DNA of 64,000 nucleotides, taken from the NCBI RefSeq assembly GCF_026672255.1, contig NZ_JAPOHA010000002.1, positions 1 through 64,000 of the forward strand. The letters are read 5' to 3'. The notes under the pieces were generated by a model. The model was not told the DNA's origin and did not search any database. It saw nothing but the letters and a program-made list of their open reading frames with translations. Position numbers and translations under genes: made by a program. Source of the stretch: Caproiciproducens galactitolivorans. GTDB taxonomy: Bacteria; Bacillota; Clostridia; Oscillospirales; Acutalibacteraceae. The first letter of the stretch is position 1; every line of letters starts with the position of its first letter. Shown in pieces: positions 16,538-25,416 of this stretch.

Positions 16538-18547
16538 ATGTCTATACGTAAAAAAATGATGATTTTTGTTTTAATAATTGAAATCGTGCCGATGCTGTTT
16601 ATTCTGCTGCTTTCCGATCACGTTTTAAATGATCAGGTACAAAAGGCTTCTCAGGGCTATCTGCAGAATGCCTTGAAGATCGGTTACAACCAAATGGTCA
16701 ACCGGCTGGATGAAATGGAAAAAGCGTCCGTAAAAATGACGGACGCGGAAGAGTTTCAGCAGGCGCTTCAAAAGAGGAAGATTGCTTCCGTAAATGAAAT
16801 GCTGAATGATGTGAATAAAGTATATGATTACATCGATTTTTATCTGGTTTTCGGCGCGGATAAAGGTTTTATTACAGACAAGCCGCCGATAAAGAATACG
16901 AAAATACCGCAATTGGATAAACTGCTTGAAGCAGTTAAAAAGAAGCATTCCGCCGTTACGTCTACGGAATTGATCGACCTGAAGGATTTGTTTTATTCTG
17001 ATTCAAAAGAGTACGATCAATACAAAGTACTGATCAGCAATGATAGGGATAAAAACGAGTATCTGACAAAATGCCTGGTGTTTTTAAGTGTCTCACCGGT
17101 TTACGATAAACAGGACGGCCGATTACTGGGCTATTTAGTATTTGGCGATATCGTAAATAATGACGCGTATTTCCCGAAAACGTATTCTCAAAGCGTTGAA
17201 AATTCCTATTTGGCAATCTCTGTGAACGATATTCGTATCACATCGAATATACGAAGCCCGAAAAAACAAAATTTTATCGGAAGCTCCACGCCGCTTGCGA
17301 TCAGCACTTTAAAAGGTACGACGAATGTATTTTACGGAAAGGTGGTTTATGACGGCGAGGTTCACATTTTTTTAGACAAGCCCATCATAAATTATAACGG
17401 AGAAGATATAGGCATGCTGGGCGTGGGGATTCCCGAAGATAAATTTTCCATTATTATGGATACGCAAAGAAATATTATTGTTTTCGTAACATGCCTGTGT
17501 TTGATCATCATGATCTTTATCACGAAATATGTATCCGGTCGTATCACGGCGCCGATTCTGAAAGCGACGGAATTAGCAAACCAAATTTCGCGCGGCGACA
17601 GCGAAATTGTTATCGACAGCCAATATTTAGAAGATTCAAACAGCGAAACGGCTGTTTTATTGAATGCTTTTCATAAAATGGTCTGTGACCTGAAAAAAAG
17701 CGAAGAAGAAAGAAATAACTATTTGGAGAAACTGCAAAGCGAACACTCTGAACTGCTGAAATTATCCGAACAGCTCGCGGAATTAAATCAAAACCTGGAA
17801 GGAAAGGTAAGATTAAGAACGCAGAATTTAAGGGAAGCCGTAAATGATTTAAAAAAGACGGGCAAGATAAAATCTCTTTTCATCGCCAATATGAGCCATG
17901 AATTAAGAACCCCGCTGTGTGCGATTATCAACAGTGCGGAAGTCATGCAGGAAGAGATGACGGGGCCTTTAAATGACAAACAGCATAAATACATAAACAA
18001 TATTATAACCAGCGGAAAGCATCTGCTGCAATTAATTAACTCTGTTCTGGACCTTTCAAAAATTGAAGCGGGAAAGATGACGCTGGTTATGGGGGATTAC
18101 TCCATGTCCGATATCGTAACCGAAAGCTTTAATATGGTTAAAAGCCTTGCTTACCGGAAAAATCAGAATGTAACGATTCAAATGAATCCGTCCGATTTTA
18201 TCGTTCGGGTGGATGCAAATAAGATCAAGCAAATATTGTGCAATATTCTCTCCAACGCGATCAAATTTACGCCGCAGGGCGGAGATGTTCTGGTTGATGT
18301 TCAGAAAAAGGAGGACTCTGTTCAGCTGAGAGTGAAGGATAACGGAATCGGCATTAAGGAAGAAGATCAGAAAAGGATTTTCAACGAGTTTGAGCAGGTG
18401 GATAATTCTTATGAAAAGCAGTACGAAGGTACCGGGCTGGGGCTTCCCCTTACAAAGAAATTAGCGGAGCTTCATAACGGGAAGATCCTTTTATTAAGCA
18501 AATACGGGGAAGGAACAGAGGTTATCGTTACCATACCGATTACTTAG
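16538..18547 (+). CDS. Membrane sensor histidine kinase
   Basis: 669 residues from ATG 16538, which has GGTGA 5 nt upstream; ATG 16526 is an in-frame alternative. TM1 is about residues 5-27. The extracellular Cache-like domain is about 30-290 (VYDYIDFYLVFGADKGFITDK; DIGMLGVGIPEDKF), and TM2 is about 300-320. HAMP, a coiled coil, HisKA with phospho-accepting His454 (NMSHELRTP) and a HATPase domain (NILSNAIKFTPQGG, VKDNGIGI, EGTGLGLPL) follow. It starts 13 nt after the PocR gene and is followed by a receiver-HD gene, its probable target. Confidence 0.93.
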   Translation: MSIRKKMMIFVLIIEIVPMLFILLLSDHVLNDQVQKASQGYLQNALKIGYNQMVNRLDEMEKASVKMTDAEEFQQALQKRKIASVNEMLNDVNKVYDYIDFYLVFGADKGFITDKPPIKNTKIPQLDKLLEAVKKKHSAVTSTELIDLKDLFYSDSKEYDQYKVLISNDRDKNEYLTKCLVFLSVSPVYDKQDGRLLGYLVFGDIVNNDAYFPKTYSQSVENSYLAISVNDIRITSNIRSPKKQNFIGSSTPLAISTLKGTTNVFYGKVVYDGEVHIFLDKPIINYNGEDIGMLGVGIPEDKFSIIMDTQRNIIVFVTCLCLIIMIFITKYVSGRITAPILKATELANQISRGDSEIVIDSQYLEDSNSETAVLLNAFHKMVCDLKKSEEERNNYLEKLQSEHSELLKLSEQLAELNQNLEGKVRLRTQNLREAVNDLKKTGKIKSLFIANMSHELRTPLCAIINSAEVMQEEMTGPLNDKQHKYINNIITSGKHLLQLINSVLDLSKIEAGKMTLVMGDYSMSDIVTESFNMVKSLAYRKNQNVTIQMNPSDFIVRVDANKIKQILCNILSNAIKFTPQGGDVLVDVQKKEDSVQLRVKDNGIGIKEEDQKRIFNEFEQVDNSYEKQYEGTGLGLPLTKKLAELHNGKILLLSKYGEGTEVIVTIPIT

Positions 18548-18689
18548 GCCTTTCCTGGTAAAAACAAAAGTCTTGTTTCGGATAAATTGCGTGTGCGCGT
18601 CAAAAATACCTCGGAATACGGCAAGTATTTTATCTTGAAAATCCGTCGATCCAAACAAGGCCAAATACGGATGAAAATGAGGCGGCAGA

Positions 18690-19601
18690 ATGAAGAAAGT
18701 ATTAATTGCGGATGATAATGAACAAAATCGTGAAATTGCAAAAGACGTCCTGTCAACCTGGGGCTATACCTGTTATACCGCCGTGAACGGACCGGAAGTG
18801 TTAAGTTCGGCTTGCCAGTATGATCCGGATGTCATTCTACTGGACGTTATGATGCCGGGAATGAACGGGTTTGAAGTTTGCAGAAAATTAAAAAATAATA
18901 TCGCCACGCAGAATATCCCCATTATTATGCTGACGGTGCTGACGAAAGTGCAGGACCGGATTCGCGGGTACAGCGCCGGTACCGATATATTTTTATCGAA
19001 ACCGATCATTTATGAGGAATTAAAAAACCGGGTGGAGTGGGCTGTAAATTCGAAACGAACCTACAGCAAAATGGAAAGGGAAAGTCAGGTAGTCAAAAGC
19101 TATCTGAATCTTATGGAATTAAAAGACCGGAAACTATTTGACCACGCCTGCAACGTAAAAAATTATTGTGAAAAAGTCGGGAAAATTTTATTTGTGAAAG
19201 ACGAAGAAATGATTCGATTGCAGATCGGCGCCTATCTGCATGATATCGGCAAGATTCTGTGCGGCGATCAGGAGGAGCATGTCACGCTCGGTACGGAAAT
19301 CCTGTCTTCGCTGAATATGCACCAATGGTTAAGCGGATTTATCCGGAATCATCATGAGAAAATGAACGGGGAAGGCTTTCCCGACCATTTAACGGGCAAT
19401 CAAATGAGCTTGGAACTGCGGATATTAATAACAGTCAACCGGTTTATTGAGCTGTATGAACAAACCGGCAGCAAGGAAACCGGAATTGTACGTTTGAGCG
19501 AAGAATGTGAGAAAGGCGATTGGGATGCAGAAATACTGGAAAAAATAAAACAAGTACAAAAAGATGAGGAATTTATTGAAAGAATGAATTTTAATCAATA
19601 A
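18690..19601 (+). CDS. Response regulator with HD (HD-GYP-like) output domain
   Basis: 303 residues. The receiver domain is 1-120, with Asp52 in ILLDVMMPGMNG and the Thr/Lys switch residues (MLTVLTK, LSKP). The output domain is about 150-280, with YLHDIGKI and NHHEKMNGEGFP. The second motif departs from the canonical HHE..DGxGYP of HD-GYP cyclic-di-GMP phosphodiesterases (NGEGFP), and the domain is short, so activity is uncertain. About 140 nt separate it from the kinase gene, with no terminator seen between them. It probably takes phosphate from the preceding kinase. Confidence 0.88.
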   Translation: MKKVLIADDNEQNREIAKDVLSTWGYTCYTAVNGPEVLSSACQYDPDVILLDVMMPGMNGFEVCRKLKNNIATQNIPIIMLTVLTKVQDRIRGYSAGTDIFLSKPIIYEELKNRVEWAVNSKRTYSKMERESQVVKSYLNLMELKDRKLFDHACNVKNYCEKVGKILFVKDEEMIRLQIGAYLHDIGKILCGDQEEHVTLGTEILSSLNMHQWLSGFIRNHHEKMNGEGFPDHLTGNQMSLELRILITVNRFIELYEQTGSKETGIVRLSEECEKGDWDAEILEKIKQVQKDEEFIERMNFNQ

Positions 19602-19611
19602 ATTCCGATCC

Positions 19612-19656
19612 AAAACACCCTGTAAAGCGGTTCGATCGCTTTACAGGGTGTTTTTT
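19612..19656 (+). terminator. Terminator of the three-gene signalling set
   Basis: AAAACACCCTGTAAAGCG pairs with CGCTTTACAGGGTGTTTT around a 7-nt loop, then a T-run. Confidence 0.9.
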
Positions 19657-19733
19657 GCTGTTCAATTTGATTCAGAAATAAACCGCTGCGTTTTTTCGAA
19701 AATAAATACCTTTGGTCGTAAAAAGGTTGTAGT

Positions 19734-19778
19734 TTGCGCCTGTTTTTCAGGAAGGTAAGACCATGGTCTGATTGCGCC
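19734..19778. promoter_or_regulatory. Palindrome flanked by direct repeats upstream of the MFS-hpd cluster
   Basis: AGACCATGGTCT, a perfect 12-bp palindrome (19758-19769), lies between two direct copies of TTGCGCC (19734-19740 and 19772-19778). The region up to 20015 otherwise holds no convincing gene. It is a candidate operator for the p-cresol operon. Confidence 0.4.
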
Positions 19779-20015
19779 GGAAAGATCGGTACGAATTACA
19801 ACTTGGGACTGATGTTAAATCGTCTTGGATTCAATTATATTATAAGTGGTTAAAAAAATAAATAAAAAGAAGGTGATTTTGTTGATAACCAACAAAAATC
19901 GATGGAGGGGGTTAAATAGAAATACGTTAGGATCCTTCTAAAGACCAAGTTTCGATTTTTATGAAAAGCATGTCCAAGTGATTGACATCGCTTTAAGATA
20001 TGGGGAGGCAGATTA

Positions 20016-21305
20016 ATGAATGAAAAAAAACAGAGTCAATTAGGCCATATGGCGGTGCTGGCATCTTTTCTTGCGGTTTTTGTATTGTTCGGTTACCGGT
20101 CTTCGTTTTCGATGTTGCTGGGACCGATGAATAAGGACATGGGCTGGAGCGTTTCCTCCTTATCCATGGGTTATTCATTAATGATGATTATTTACGCAAT
20201 TACAGCTTATTTCAGCGGAATGATTCTTGATAAATGGGGAACCAGACCGTGTTTTGCGGCCGGGGCAGTTTTCACCGCGCTGGGCTTCTGGGTTACCAGC
20301 ATGGCGACAACGTATCTGTCCTATCTGATTCCATACGCCTTGTTCGCAGGCATCGGTACAGGAATGCTTTGGGTTTCTTCGACCGTCTCCGTAAGAAAAT
20401 GGTATGTCGGTAAAAACTACGGAACCATGTGGGGAATTGCTTTTGCCGGAGCCCCGTTGGCACAGGTTATTCTAAGCCTTGGCCTGAAGAGCATTCTCAC
20501 CACCATGGACTGGAGAATTGCCATGAAGGTTCTTGCGGCGGTCGTATTTGTCGCATTGATCATAGCGTCTCTGGTAGCCAAAAAATCGCCCGACCATTAC
20601 GGCTTGGCTCCGATCGGCAAGGCCGCGGAGAATAAAAATGCCCAACCAGCTGCCGAATACATATGGAGCGTTAAAGAAGCGTTTTCCAAATATCCGATTT
20701 GGGGCACGATTATCTGCTTCTGCACCTGTGTTCTTTCCGAATTCCTGGTATGGACGCAGGTCGTTAATTTCTGGGTAAAGGATGTAAAGCTTTCCTTAAG
20801 CACCGCAACGTATCTATATATCGTGATCGGAATCTGCGGTATCTTTACCATGCCTTTGCTGGGAATTGCAGCAGATAAGGTTGTAGCCAAGGTCGGCAAT
20901 GAAACAAAGGGAAGAAAAATTATGCTGATGGTGGCGCCTTCCCTTGGAATTATTGCGATTCTGTTCTTGCTTTTGTCTAAAGTATCCTTAGTTTTCGCTG
21001 CAATCGCAGCCGTTATTTTCGCAGGCTACTGGGCGATTGAGCCGGGCGGCTGCGCGGGGTATGCCGGATCGGTCTTCGGGAATAAATCTCTGGGAAAGAT
21101 CTGGGGGCTTGCAACGCTCATTATCATGGGGATCGGGCCGGCAACCGGCAGCTTTATAGGCGGCTATTTCTTTGACCTTTTCGGCAGTTATACAAATTCC
21201 CTGTTGTTCGCACTCGGTTCCTTTATTGTTTCTCTGGTTGCAGCAATGACATTGCCTTTGTCCTGTGCGCATGCAGAAAGCAAAAACGATCAGGCGAGTG
21301 CTTGA
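20016..21305 (+). CDS. MFS transporter, probably for an aryl acetate or cresol
   Basis: 429 residues, 12 predicted membrane helices. MFS loop motif GMILDKWGTRPCF lies between helices 2 and 3, and a basic central loop is between 6 and 7. Overall it resembles monocarboxylate/oxalate-formate type MFS proteins. GGGGAGG precedes ATG 20016. It ends 57 nt before hpdB on the same strand, so it is probably co-transcribed. This suggests uptake of 4-hydroxyphenylacetate or release of product. Substrate is inference from context. Confidence 0.85.
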   Translation: MNEKKQSQLGHMAVLASFLAVFVLFGYRSSFSMLLGPMNKDMGWSVSSLSMGYSLMMIIYAITAYFSGMILDKWGTRPCFAAGAVFTALGFWVTSMATTYLSYLIPYALFAGIGTGMLWVSSTVSVRKWYVGKNYGTMWGIAFAGAPLAQVILSLGLKSILTTMDWRIAMKVLAAVVFVALIIASLVAKKSPDHYGLAPIGKAAENKNAQPAAEYIWSVKEAFSKYPIWGTIICFCTCVLSEFLVWTQVVNFWVKDVKLSLSTATYLYIVIGICGIFTMPLLGIAADKVVAKVGNETKGRKIMLMVAPSLGIIAILFLLLSKVSLVFAAIAAVIFAGYWAIEPGGCAGYAGSVFGNKSLGKIWGLATLIIMGIGPATGSFIGGYFFDLFGSYTNSLLFALGSFIVSLVAAMTLPLSCAHAESKNDQASA

Positions 21306-21361
21306 AAAAAGCTGCTTTAACTTTAAAATAATTTTTTCATGGAAGGAAAGAGGTATGCTAA

Positions 21362-24055
21362 ATGAATTCAAATGGAAGCAAATTTGAAGATGTCTTAAAA
21401 AGCCGTGGCATAGACATGGCAAATGCTGTCGACGCTGAGGATTATAAAATCCCCGAAGCAAAACAGAGTTCCCGCAATCTGATGGATATCTATTACACCT
21501 TAAAAGTTTCCGCCGATATGGAGGCTCCCTACTGGTACAACCGGATATGGTGGGAAAACGACGGCGATGTTACGGTTGTCAGAAGAGCAAAAGCGATGGC
21601 TTCCTGCCTGGCGCACATTACGCCAACCATTCTGCCGGACGAAAAACTTGTTATGAACAAGACCAAAAATGTCCGGGGCGCGTTTCCGTTCCCCTGGGTT
21701 TGCGCAAGCTTCTTCAACGCACAGGCAGAGGCTCTGATGAACGAAGTAGACGCTCCGGCGGAAAGTGAAGCGGACTCCGTCAGTGTCGTTGGTTCCGGCG
21801 GCGGCAACGTTACGGAAAGTTATGGCAATATCGTATGCCTTGCAAAGAAATTCGGCATGCGGAAAGAAGAAATTCCGGTTCTGGTTAAAACCTCTAAGCC
21901 ATGGGACGAGATTTCAGTAGAGGAATTAAGTGAAAAATATTCCAAGATGACTCCGAATTACGAACAGGAACAGCGCATCATGGATGCCGTTATCTGCATG
22001 TTTGATTCGTTTGCCATTCCGCAGGGCCGTGAGGTAATGAACTATTATATGCCTCTGGAATACGGCTTTGACCGAATCATCGAATTGTGCGACGAGAAAA
22101 TCGCGGAAGTGATGGGCGAAGCAGGCGACGACGGCGAATTCGGTATGTACAGAGGTTACTACTATGCCGCCATGAAAGAAATTACCAAGGGCTTAAGCGC
22201 CTGGTGCGAGAACTATTCCAAGCAGGCGAAATATTTGGCCTCCATTGAAGAAGGCGCAGAGCAGAAAGCAATCTACGGGAAAATTGCGGAAGTGATGGGC
22301 AACATTGCGCATAAGAAACCGGCAACCTTCTGGGAAGCGCTTCAGCTGACGCTTTGCTGCCATTTAGGGGTAGTCAATGAGGACCCGCAGTCCGGTCAGT
22401 CCATCGGAAGACTCGGTCAGGTATTGCAGCCGTTCTATGAGAAGGATATTGAAGACGGGATTATGGACGACGAGGGCGTCATCGAACTTCTGGAATTGTA
22501 CAGAATTAAGATTACCTGTATTGAATGCTTCGCGTCTGCGGGCGTATCCGGCGGTGTTCTCTCGGGAAATACATTCAATAACCTTTCCCTCGGCGGACAG
22601 AATTACGAAGGCCTTACCGCCGTTACCCCTCTGGAGTATCTGATCATCGAAGCAGGGATGAGAAATAAAACGCCTCAGCCTACATTGAGTGTTCTGTATG
22701 ATGAAAAGACGCCGGAAGATTTCCTGATGAAGGCGGCTTTCTGCACGAAGCTGGGCCTTGGCTATCCCGCATGGATGAACAACCAGACCGGTATGAACTA
22801 TATGCTCCGGAATTACGGTCCGGAAGGAATGAACCTTGAAGATTCGAGGGCATGGTGCCTCGGCGGCTGCCTTGAATCCGCACCGGGCTGCTTCCTGCCG
22901 CTCCACTACAACGGCAAAGTAACCATGATCCCCGGCGGCGCTTCGCCGACATGCGGCACCGGCGTTCATTTTATCGCCATGCCGAAGATTCTGGAACTTG
23001 TTCTTACAAACGGCCTGGATAAGAGAACAGGCAAACAGATTTATCCGGCTCATAACAGGAAGCTGGATTCCTATGAGACAATGGTAGACCAGTGGAAGAA
23101 ATACATGGAGCTTACCACCGATGTTGTCAATAAGGTCAACAATATCCAGATGGATATTTGGAGAAGGCACAATATGCCGGTTGTGAACTCCCTGCTGAAG
23201 CCGGACTGCTTCACAAAGGGCAGAGATCTTGGCATGATGGGCGGAAGATACAACGCAACCATTAACTTTGAGTCCTGCGGCACGATCACATTGATCAATG
23301 ATCTGGCTTCGATTAAGAAGAATGTCTACGACGACAGGAAGTTCACCATTGAAGAAATGACCGATGCAATGATTCACAACTTCGGATTCAAGACGGCGTA
23401 TGAAACCGGTATCTTCTCACCGGATTCGAAAATCAGCACGGAAAACAGCCCGAAATACGAAACGATCTTTACGGCCTGCGTCAATGCTCCCAAATACGGC
23501 AACGCGGACAAATACGTGGACTCCATTCTTAAGGATTACGAGAATTACATGTATGGCATGGTTCGCGGATTCCGGTCTTATTACGGCAAACCTCTGTATA
23601 TGTGCCAGATTTCCGTATCCACGCATGGCCCGCAGGGCTTCATAACTCTGGCAACAGCCGACGGAAGACTTGCCGGCACAACCTATTCGGACGGTTCCTT
23701 GTCGGCGGCGCCCGGAACCGATAAGAACGGCATTTATGCTATTTTTGAATCCGCAACCGTTTATGATCACTCGATGGAGCAGAATTCCCAGATGAACCTG
23801 AAGCTGCATCCGACAGCGGTAAAGGGACTCAACGGCACCAGAAAGCTGCTTGATATTGTCCGTGCGTATATGAGAAAAGGCGGCTTCCATGTTCAGTTTA
23901 ACGTTGTGGATTCCAATACGCTGAGAGACGCGCAGAAGACCCCGGATAAATACAGAGACCTGATGGTCCGCGTCGCCGGATTCACACAGTACTGGTGCGA
24001 AATTGGCAAGCCGATTCAGGATGAAGTTATTTACAGAACCGAATATGAAGACTAA
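21362..24055 (+). CDS. hpdB: 4-hydroxyphenylacetate decarboxylase, glycyl-radical large subunit
   Basis: 897 residues, the same length as the Clostridium scatologenes enzyme as I recall it. It decarboxylates 4-hydroxyphenylacetate, a tyrosine fermentation product, to p-cresol and CO2. The catalytic residues known for that enzyme fall at identical positions here. Cys503 and Glu505 are in GGCLESAPG. His536 is in GTGVHFI, and Glu637 is in INFESCGTI. The radical-bearing Gly873 is in RVAGFTQYW near the C-terminus. Glu637 and His536 contact the phenol group of the substrate, which favours this reaction over the indoleacetate or phenylacetate decarboxylases. It is followed by the small subunit and activase genes. 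Confidence 0.96.
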   Translation: MNSNGSKFEDVLKSRGIDMANAVDAEDYKIPEAKQSSRNLMDIYYTLKVSADMEAPYWYNRIWWENDGDVTVVRRAKAMASCLAHITPTILPDEKLVMNKTKNVRGAFPFPWVCASFFNAQAEALMNEVDAPAESEADSVSVVGSGGGNVTESYGNIVCLAKKFGMRKEEIPVLVKTSKPWDEISVEELSEKYSKMTPNYEQEQRIMDAVICMFDSFAIPQGREVMNYYMPLEYGFDRIIELCDEKIAEVMGEAGDDGEFGMYRGYYYAAMKEITKGLSAWCENYSKQAKYLASIEEGAEQKAIYGKIAEVMGNIAHKKPATFWEALQLTLCCHLGVVNEDPQSGQSIGRLGQVLQPFYEKDIEDGIMDDEGVIELLELYRIKITCIECFASAGVSGGVLSGNTFNNLSLGGQNYEGLTAVTPLEYLIIEAGMRNKTPQPTLSVLYDEKTPEDFLMKAAFCTKLGLGYPAWMNNQTGMNYMLRNYGPEGMNLEDSRAWCLGGCLESAPGCFLPLHYNGKVTMIPGGASPTCGTGVHFIAMPKILELVLTNGLDKRTGKQIYPAHNRKLDSYETMVDQWKKYMELTTDVVNKVNNIQMDIWRRHNMPVVNSLLKPDCFTKGRDLGMMGGRYNATINFESCGTITLINDLASIKKNVYDDRKFTIEEMTDAMIHNFGFKTAYETGIFSPDSKISTENSPKYETIFTACVNAPKYGNADKYVDSILKDYENYMYGMVRGFRSYYGKPLYMCQISVSTHGPQGFITLATADGRLAGTTYSDGSLSAAPGTDKNGIYAIFESATVYDHSMEQNSQMNLKLHPTAVKGLNGTRKLLDIVRAYMRKGGFHVQFNVVDSNTLRDAQKTPDKYRDLMVRVAGFTQYWCEIGKPIQDEVIYRTEYED

Positions 24056-24081
24056 TGAAAGTATTGAAGGAGGTATCCGTT

Positions 24082-24342
24082 ATGCGCCATTATGATTGTA
24101 AGAATTATATTAATTTAGACTGCGAAAAAGGAATGTGTGCAAGGTGCAAGGCAGTTGTGCCCATCGATGGAAAAGGCAGCGAGGCCTGCCCCGCATTCAA
24201 GCCGGTGGAAAGATGCGAAAACTGCAAAAACTTTTCCGAGCCGGATAAATACGGGATTGGAAAATGCACGGGTTTGGAAAAAGAGAACTGGGCGTATTCC
24301 ACCATGTGTGCCTGTACTTGTACGGGGTATAAAGCAAGATAG
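24082..24342 (+). CDS. hpdC: 4-hydroxyphenylacetate decarboxylase small Fe-S subunit
   Basis: 86 residues from ATG 24082, with AAGGAGG 9 nt upstream. An in-frame ATG at 24055 overlaps the hpdB stop. The chosen start puts His3, Cys6, Cys19 and Cys36 where the first [4Fe-4S] cluster ligands are known in this family. A second set, Cys45, Cys48, Cys62 and one of Cys76/78/80, fits the second cluster. The subunit is required for the 4-Hpad heterooctamer and is absent from most other glycyl-radical enzymes, which confirms the assignment of the large subunit. Confidence 0.93.
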   Translation: MRHYDCKNYINLDCEKGMCARCKAVVPIDGKGSEACPAFKPVERCENCKNFSEPDKYGIGKCTGLEKENWAYSTMCACTCTGYKAR

Positions 24343-24353
24343 GATTTTTTGAT

Positions 24354-25292
24354 ATGAGTAAAAAAGGGTTCATTTTCGATATCCAGAGCTTTTCTGTTCA
24401 TGACGGGCCGGGCTGCAGGACGAGTGTGTTTTTCACAGGCTGTCCCCTGCAGTGTAAATGGTGCGCCAATCCCGAAAGCTGGGAGAATAGAAAACACTTC
24501 CTGTTTGCGGAGAAATCGTGCAAATGGGAATCGGGCTGCCGGGCATGCAGAGATGCATGCCCCAACGGCTCGATCAAGTTCGATGAAAACGGCAGGATAA
24601 GCATTGCCTACGATATCTGCAATCGCTGCGAAACCTTCGAATGTGTCGGTGTCTGCCCCAATAATGTTTTTAAACAATGCGTGAAAGAATATACGGTTGA
24701 GGATATTATAAAAATTCTGAGACGCGACTTCAGCAATTGGGGGCCGGACGGCGGGGTAACCTTTACAGGCGGGGATCCTTTGATACAGCATGAGTTTTTA
24801 ACCGAAGTCCTGAAACAATGCCGTCACTGGCAGATTCATACCGCCATTGAAACCAGTGCTTATGCCAAACAGGAAGTATTTTTGGAAGTACTAAAGTACA
24901 TCAATTTTGCTTTCATTGATGTGAAGCACATGGACAGGGAAAAGCATTACGAAGGAACCGGCGTATATAACGATCTGATCCTTTCCAATATTGAAGCGCT
25001 TGTGAAGTCCGGTTGGAAAGGAAGGCTGATTTTAAGGCAGCCGACGATTGCCGGTTACAACGACAGCGATGAAAATGCATTGCAGCTCATTGATTTTATG
25101 AACCGAAACGGACTATATGAAATCAATCTTTTGAAATTCCATCGGTTGGGCGAAACAAAATGGAATCAGCTTGGAAAAGAGTACGAGTATCATGACCATG
25201 GCGATATGACGAAAGAAAAAATGGAGCATCTCCAGGAAATTTATTTGGATCACAACATCGCCTGTTATATCGGCGACAATACTCCTTTCTGA
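24354..25292 (+). CDS. hpdA: 4-hydroxyphenylacetate decarboxylase activating enzyme (radical SAM)
   Basis: 312 residues. It generates the glycyl radical on HpdB using S-adenosylmethionine. The radical-SAM motif CPLQCKWC gives Cys30, Cys34 and Cys37. A ferredoxin-like insert with two further Cys clusters (CRACRDACPNG and CNRCETFECVGVCP) follows, then GGDP (TFTGGDPL) for SAM binding. The start lies 11 nt after the hpdC stop, so it is in the operon. Confidence 0.95.
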   Translation: MSKKGFIFDIQSFSVHDGPGCRTSVFFTGCPLQCKWCANPESWENRKHFLFAEKSCKWESGCRACRDACPNGSIKFDENGRISIAYDICNRCETFECVGVCPNNVFKQCVKEYTVEDIIKILRRDFSNWGPDGGVTFTGGDPLIQHEFLTEVLKQCRHWQIHTAIETSAYAKQEVFLEVLKYINFAFIDVKHMDREKHYEGTGVYNDLILSNIEALVKSGWKGRLILRQPTIAGYNDSDENALQLIDFMNRNGLYEINLLKFHRLGETKWNQLGKEYEYHDHGDMTKEKMEHLQEIYLDHNIACYIGDNTPF

Positions 25293-25300
25293 ACAACTTG

Positions 25301-25335
25301 AATCAAGCTGGAGACACATTCTCTCCAGCTTGATT
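25301..25335 (+). other. Stem-loop between hpdA and the ATP synthase operon
   Basis: Perfect stem AATCAAGCTGGAGA / TCTCCAGCTTGATT, but no T-run follows (GTATGTAAG). It is at best a weak terminator, so some transcription may pass from the hpd cluster into atpB. Confidence 0.6.
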
Positions 25336-25416
25336 GTATGTAAGAGGATAAAGGGATTTATGAATTGAGAAGGTTTAACAGCAAATTTGATTCTTCGGCA
25401 ATAAGGGGGAAAGCTT

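Noticed and set aside
19882-19941. Leader-peptide-like 20-codon frame from a TTG
   Set aside because: No repeat of control codons and no attenuator hairpin follow.
22364-23377. 337-residue minus-strand frame inside hpdB
   Set aside because: Shadow of the high-confidence glycyl-radical gene.
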